Source: Holophagales bacterium
Lineage (GTDB): Bacteria; Acidobacteriota; Thermoanaerobaculia; Multivoradales; Multivoraceae
Assembly (NCBI GenBank): GCA_009836625.1
Contig: VXVC01000014.1
Coordinates: forward strand, 1 to 64,000
DNA: 64,000 nucleotides
Reading direction: 5' to 3'
The translations under genes and the position numbers were made by a program. This document shows, piece by piece, positions 61,045 to 64,000 of the stretch (position 1 is the first letter of the stretch; each line of letters begins with the position of its first letter). The notes under the pieces were generated by a model. The model saw nothing but the letters and a program-made list of their open reading frames with translations. It was not told the DNA's origin and made no database searches.

Positions 61045-63216
61045 TCAGAAGTTGTAGCTCACGCCAAGGCCAACCCTGCGCCCGCGGGCGATCGTGCTTG
61101 CCGGAGCATTGAACACGATGCCGGACATGTAAATGTCCTCGTCCAGCAGATTGTCGCCCCAGAAGTAAACCTCACGCGGGCCCATCCCGAGACCCACGCG
61201 CAAACCCACCCTGTCGTATGCGTCGAACAGGAGACGGTTGGCCGGGTCCGCGAAGCGTTCCCCCAGGTGGTTGTAGTTGAGGTGGCTCCGGAGCTCCAGG
61301 CCACCCGGGCGAGTCGAACCCAGCGGCTGGATGTGCGTGAGTGCCAGTGAACCGCTGAAGTGGGCGCTGTTTGGCACCCTGCTTCCGACGGGCACCCGCG
61401 CGAAGCTGTTCGCCGGCACGCCCGTGATCTCCGCCTCCGTGTAGTTGAGGCCGGACCGCAGAGTGAGCGTGTTCGTGATTCTCCAATCCAGCTCCAGTTC
61501 GGCTCCGCTCGTCTCGGTGTCGAAGTTCTCGGGCGCCGTCTCCTGGGTGAAGAAGTTGAAGGTGAAGATGTGATCGTCCTTGACGTCGTTGAAGTACACG
61601 GCCCCGGTCAGGAGGACGTCGCCGCTCCCCACGCCGCTCTTGAATCCAACCTCGTAGGAGTTCACCCTGGATGGCGCATACGGCGCGTCCAGCCGGCCCC
61701 GCGTGACGTTGGCGCCTCGGTCGGCAAAGCCACCGGCCTTGTAACCCCGGCTGTAGATCCCGTACAACGACACACGTTCACTGACGTGCAGGTTGAGGCC
61801 GGTACGTCCGGTGAGGTAGTCGTCGCTCAGGTCCTGCTCCAGTTCGACGAAGCGAAGCGGGTTCGGATTGAACCGGTTGGGTGCCCAGACGATGTGGAAG
61901 TCCTTCTTCTCCCAGGTGTGGCGAACGCCGGCTGTCAACTCCAGTCGATCCGTCAACGGATACGTCATCTCGCCGAAGACGGCGTTCGTCGTCGTATTGA
62001 AGTCACGCTCGTTGATGTCCGCATTCAGGGCGACAAAGGGGAAGAAGAACGGGTCCTCGTAGTCGAACGACGCTGACTTGCTGGTGTCGTCGTAGTAGTG
62101 CGCGCCTGCCACCCAGAACAGGTCGCTCGTTCCCCTTGAGTTCAAACGGAACTCCTGGTTGAAGAACTCGCGTTCGAAGCTGTTGTTGACGACGCCGTAG
62201 TTGGCGGGGACGAAGCCCAGCTGGGGCAGGAAGATCCTGCCTTCGTAGAGAATCCCGGTCGACCGATTCGCGGTCTCGTCGTACGCCGAGATCGAGGTGA
62301 AATCGAACCCGCCAAGGTTGGCGGTCACCCTCATCGTCCACTGATCGATGTCCTTGTCGCCATCGACGGCGCCAGGAGGGGCATCCATCTGCGGCGGGTC
62401 GGTCTGAGGATGGAGCGAGTAGATGAAGGGGGAGTCGCGCAGGCGGGCGTGGCTGCTCGTCAGATTGAGCGCAACCCTGTCGGTCACGTCCCAGCGGAGC
62501 TTCCCTCGGGCATTCAGACTGCTCGGCTTGGTGATCGGCTCCGAATCGTTGGGGTTGATGATGTGGTTGTCCTCGCTCCGGTAGTTTCCGGCGAGGCGCA
62601 GGGCCACCCTGTCGGAGACCGCGGCGTTGAACGCGCCTTCCAGACGGTACTGGGCCTCCTCCCCGTACTCGGCGCGGGCGTAGCCTCCGTTCTCGAAAAC
62701 CGCCGGATTCGTCACGATCTGGATCGCCCCGGCCTCACTGTTGCGACCGAACAGGGTGCCCTGAGGACCCTTGAGGACTTCGGCGGATTCGAAGTCCAGC
62801 GTGCCGAGGGTCGAGGTGCCGATCGGCTGCGGCACTCCATCGATGTAGATCACCACGGAACTGTCGTCACGACTCGTCTTGTTGATGGCGCCCACGCCTC
62901 GAATCCGGACATTGGCATTCGAGGTGTCGTTGAAGCTCGTGATCTCCACTCCCGGCACACTGAGGAACAGGTCCTCGAGAGACAGGAGGCGGTTGAGCCG
63001 GATCTCCTCCGCATCGACGACGTTCACGGTGAAGGGGACGTCGCTGATGTCCTCTTCGACAAACCGGGCTGTCACGACGATGTCATCGAACACGACGACG
63101 TCCTCCGCGGGCGCGGCATCGTCTTCGCTCGCGGACACTTGAGCGGCCAGGAGCCAGGAGAAGAGGAGGGCAAATCCGAGAGAAGCGAGAGCGACACGTC
63201 GACGATTGAAGGCCAT
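61045..63216 (-). CDS. TonB-dependent receptor (FecA/CirA-like, no regulatory domain)
   Basis: A 723-residue outer-membrane receptor. Signal peptide, then directly the TonB-box-like FDDIVVTARFVEEDISD with no carboxypeptidase-regulatory domain, unlike two other receptors here. The plug has LFLSVPGVEITSFND, VRIRGVGAINKTSRDDSSVV and ADVLKGPQGTLFGRN-like EVLKGPQGTLFGRNSEAGAI; the barrel ends VGLGVSYNF with the terminal Phe. The layout is that of small-molecule/siderophore-type receptors of the IPR-type sphingomonad group. The start is the ATG at 63216 with a GGAAG site. It follows the ABC-2 permease gene by 29 bases on the same strand. Confidence 0.92.
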   Translation of the reverse strand: MAFNRRRVALASLGFALLFSWLLAAQVSASEDDAAPAEDVVVFDDIVVTARFVEEDISDVPFTVNVVDAEEIRLNRLLSLEDLFLSVPGVEITSFNDTSNANVRIRGVGAINKTSRDDSSVVIYIDGVPQPIGTSTLGTLDFESAEVLKGPQGTLFGRNSEAGAIQIVTNPAVFENGGYARAEYGEEAQYRLEGAFNAAVSDRVALRLAGNYRSEDNHIINPNDSEPITKPSSLNARGKLRWDVTDRVALNLTSSHARLRDSPFIYSLHPQTDPPQMDAPPGAVDGDKDIDQWTMRVTANLGGFDFTSISAYDETANRSTGILYEGRIFLPQLGFVPANYGVVNNSFEREFFNQEFRLNSRGTSDLFWVAGAHYYDDTSKSASFDYEDPFFFPFVALNADINERDFNTTTNAVFGEMTYPLTDRLELTAGVRHTWEKKDFHIVWAPNRFNPNPLRFVELEQDLSDDYLTGRTGLNLHVSERVSLYGIYSRGYKAGGFADRGANVTRGRLDAPYAPSRVNSYEVGFKSGVGSGDVLLTGAVYFNDVKDDHIFTFNFFTQETAPENFDTETSGAELELDWRITNTLTLRSGLNYTEAEITGVPANSFARVPVGSRVPNSAHFSGSLALTHIQPLGSTRPGGLELRSHLNYNHLGERFADPANRLLFDAYDRVGLRVGLGMGPREVYFWGDNLLDEDIYMSGIVFNAPASTIARGRRVGLGVSYNF

Positions 63217-63245
63217 GGTTGTCGAGACTTCCTTTCTTTCGTCCG

Positions 63246-64000
63246 CTAGGCGAACGGGGAGTATCTGTTCCCCGGACGACCCAGGGCTACGAACAGGCAG
63301 AGGCACGCGACCAGAAAGGCCACCGGTATGGAGATCTGCCCAAGGACAGCGGCCGGACTGTTCGACTTGAACTCGAACCCCGATAGACCCGCGAAGTCCT
63401 CGGTCGACATGCGGTTGCTCGCGAGAATGACCGGCCGCAGTTCGTCGTTGAGATTGGTCAGCGCGGCACGAGCCTGTGTCAGGAACGAGAGCGTGCGGTC
63501 GAAGTCGGAACCAGCGATTCTGAACAGGGCGCGCTGCGCGACAATCGCCGGAGATGTGAACTGCAGCTTGTCGACGAACGCGGATCGACGGGCGTGACTG
63601 TCTTCGAAGGCCGCGACGATCGGCGCCGTGCTCTCGATCTCCATCACGTTCGCCAGGAAGTAGGCGTGAGCAAACTCCGGTGCTTCCATCTCGTTGGCGA
63701 CCAGCTCGGGATGGTCGCTCAGATACTTGGCAGTCAGCTCAGGGCGACGCTTCCAGGCATCGTTCTGCGCCACTCGCGCATCCGACAGATAGTCGAGATT
63801 CGAGGGAAGCGGATACAGGGCTTCACCCGCACTGTTGGCCAGAGCCGGTGCGGCGAAAGTGAACAGGGCCCACAGACTGACGAGGACGGCGGCCGACGTT
63901 TCACTGCGGCTCGTTCTGCCCACGACCAGGTAGATGAGCCCGATCCAGAAGAGGCTGTAGGCGAGGAACACGAGAGACCAGAGCAGCCCGAACGCCGCGG
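63246..64000 (-). CDS. ABC-2 type transporter permease with DUF3526 (partial)
   Basis: The last 251 or more residues of a membrane protein; the frame runs off the right edge of the window. Seen: AYSLFWIGLIYLVVGRTSRS, SAAVLVSLWALFTFAAPALA, a soluble DUF3526-like periplasmic helical region (APEFAHAYFLANVMEIESTA; FEDSHARRSAFVDKLQFTSP) and a final helix ISIPVAFLVACLCLFVALG. Such permeases work with an ATPase that should lie beyond the edge. Next to a TonB receptor, it may export a molecule that the receptor brings back, or serve outer-membrane maturation; both are inference. Confidence 0.75.
   Translation of the reverse strand, partial: AAFGLLWSLVFLAYSLFWIGLIYLVVGRTSRSETSAAVLVSLWALFTFAAPALANSAGEALYPLPSNLDYLSDARVAQNDAWKRRPELTAKYLSDHPELVANEMEAPEFAHAYFLANVMEIESTAPIVAAFEDSHARRSAFVDKLQFTSPAIVAQRALFRIAGSDFDRTLSFLTQARAALTNLNDELRPVILASNRMSTEDFAGLSGFEFKSNSPAAVLGQISIPVAFLVACLCLFVALGRPGNRYSPFA

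Noticed and set aside
1..64000. tRNA, rRNA, riboswitch or prophage genes
   Set aside because: None of their characteristic sequences, folds or structural genes was recognised on either strand; small RNAs cannot be excluded by reading alone.

Overview
The window is a GC-rich (roughly two-thirds G+C), densely coding bacterial chromosome segment from a Gram-negative organism: it has five TonB-dependent outer-membrane receptors, many lipoprotein and Sec signal peptides, an RND pump with adaptor and outer-membrane factor, and c-type cytochromes. A secreted protein at 29802-32396 matches the VWFA-related domain typical of Acidobacteriota. With the carboxypeptidase-regulatory TonB receptors, DUF885, DUF3604 and WxxFRG-type beta-propellers, this points to an uncultured Acidobacteriota lineage (possibly Thermoanaerobaculia-like; inference). 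No rRNA, tRNA, CRISPR array, prophage or transposase gene was seen.

Layout. 62-5892 (minus): TonB receptor, sodium:solute symporter and Cys-type sulfatase, a sulfated-compound uptake operon. 6101-6919: SUMF1-fold protein without the formylglycine-generating cysteines. 7186-8559: tandem DsbA/HCCA-isomerase-fold protein. 8543-18022 (minus): a yejABEF oligopeptide ABC transporter whose last gene is followed by a 1267-residue fusion of a PQQ-type beta-propeller to a TonB receptor. 18115-19485: class III aminotransferase. 19482-24990 (minus): TonB receptor and two class C serine hydrolases. 25120-29761 (plus): diheme cytochrome c, SDR dehydrogenase and rifampin-phosphotransferase-like dikinase, with a good promoter. 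29802-32396: VWFA-TPR-TonB_C protein.

33152-37591 (plus): TetR regulator, PfkB kinase, ketose 3-epimerase-like protein, class I aldolase and cyclase-family hydrolase, a sugar catabolic operon. 37646-38395: metallophosphoesterase. 38532-39771: two decayed genes, an intradiol dioxygenase and a DUF3604 protein. 39774-50486: secreted and cytoplasmic catabolic enzymes (propellers, metallo-beta-lactamase fold, cyclase, acyl-CoA dehydrogenase, two phytanoyl-CoA dioxygenase-like proteins, cytochrome c/Cu-monooxygenase-like protein, secreted FAH-family protein). 50611-58776 (minus): metal-efflux type RND operon (His-rich protein, outer-membrane factor, adaptor, pump) coupled to a DUF885 protein. 58902-61031: prolyl oligopeptidase. 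61045-64000: TonB receptor and the end of an ABC-2/DUF3526 permease.

The most unusual signal is a dispersed family of roughly 42-base double-hairpin repeats. It has two stem classes that differ by compensatory changes while a GCACC tail is kept. Copies sit between genes, supply the likely start codon and N-terminus of one lipoprotein, are read in frame inside the N-termini of two more, and form the inter-domain linker of another protein.
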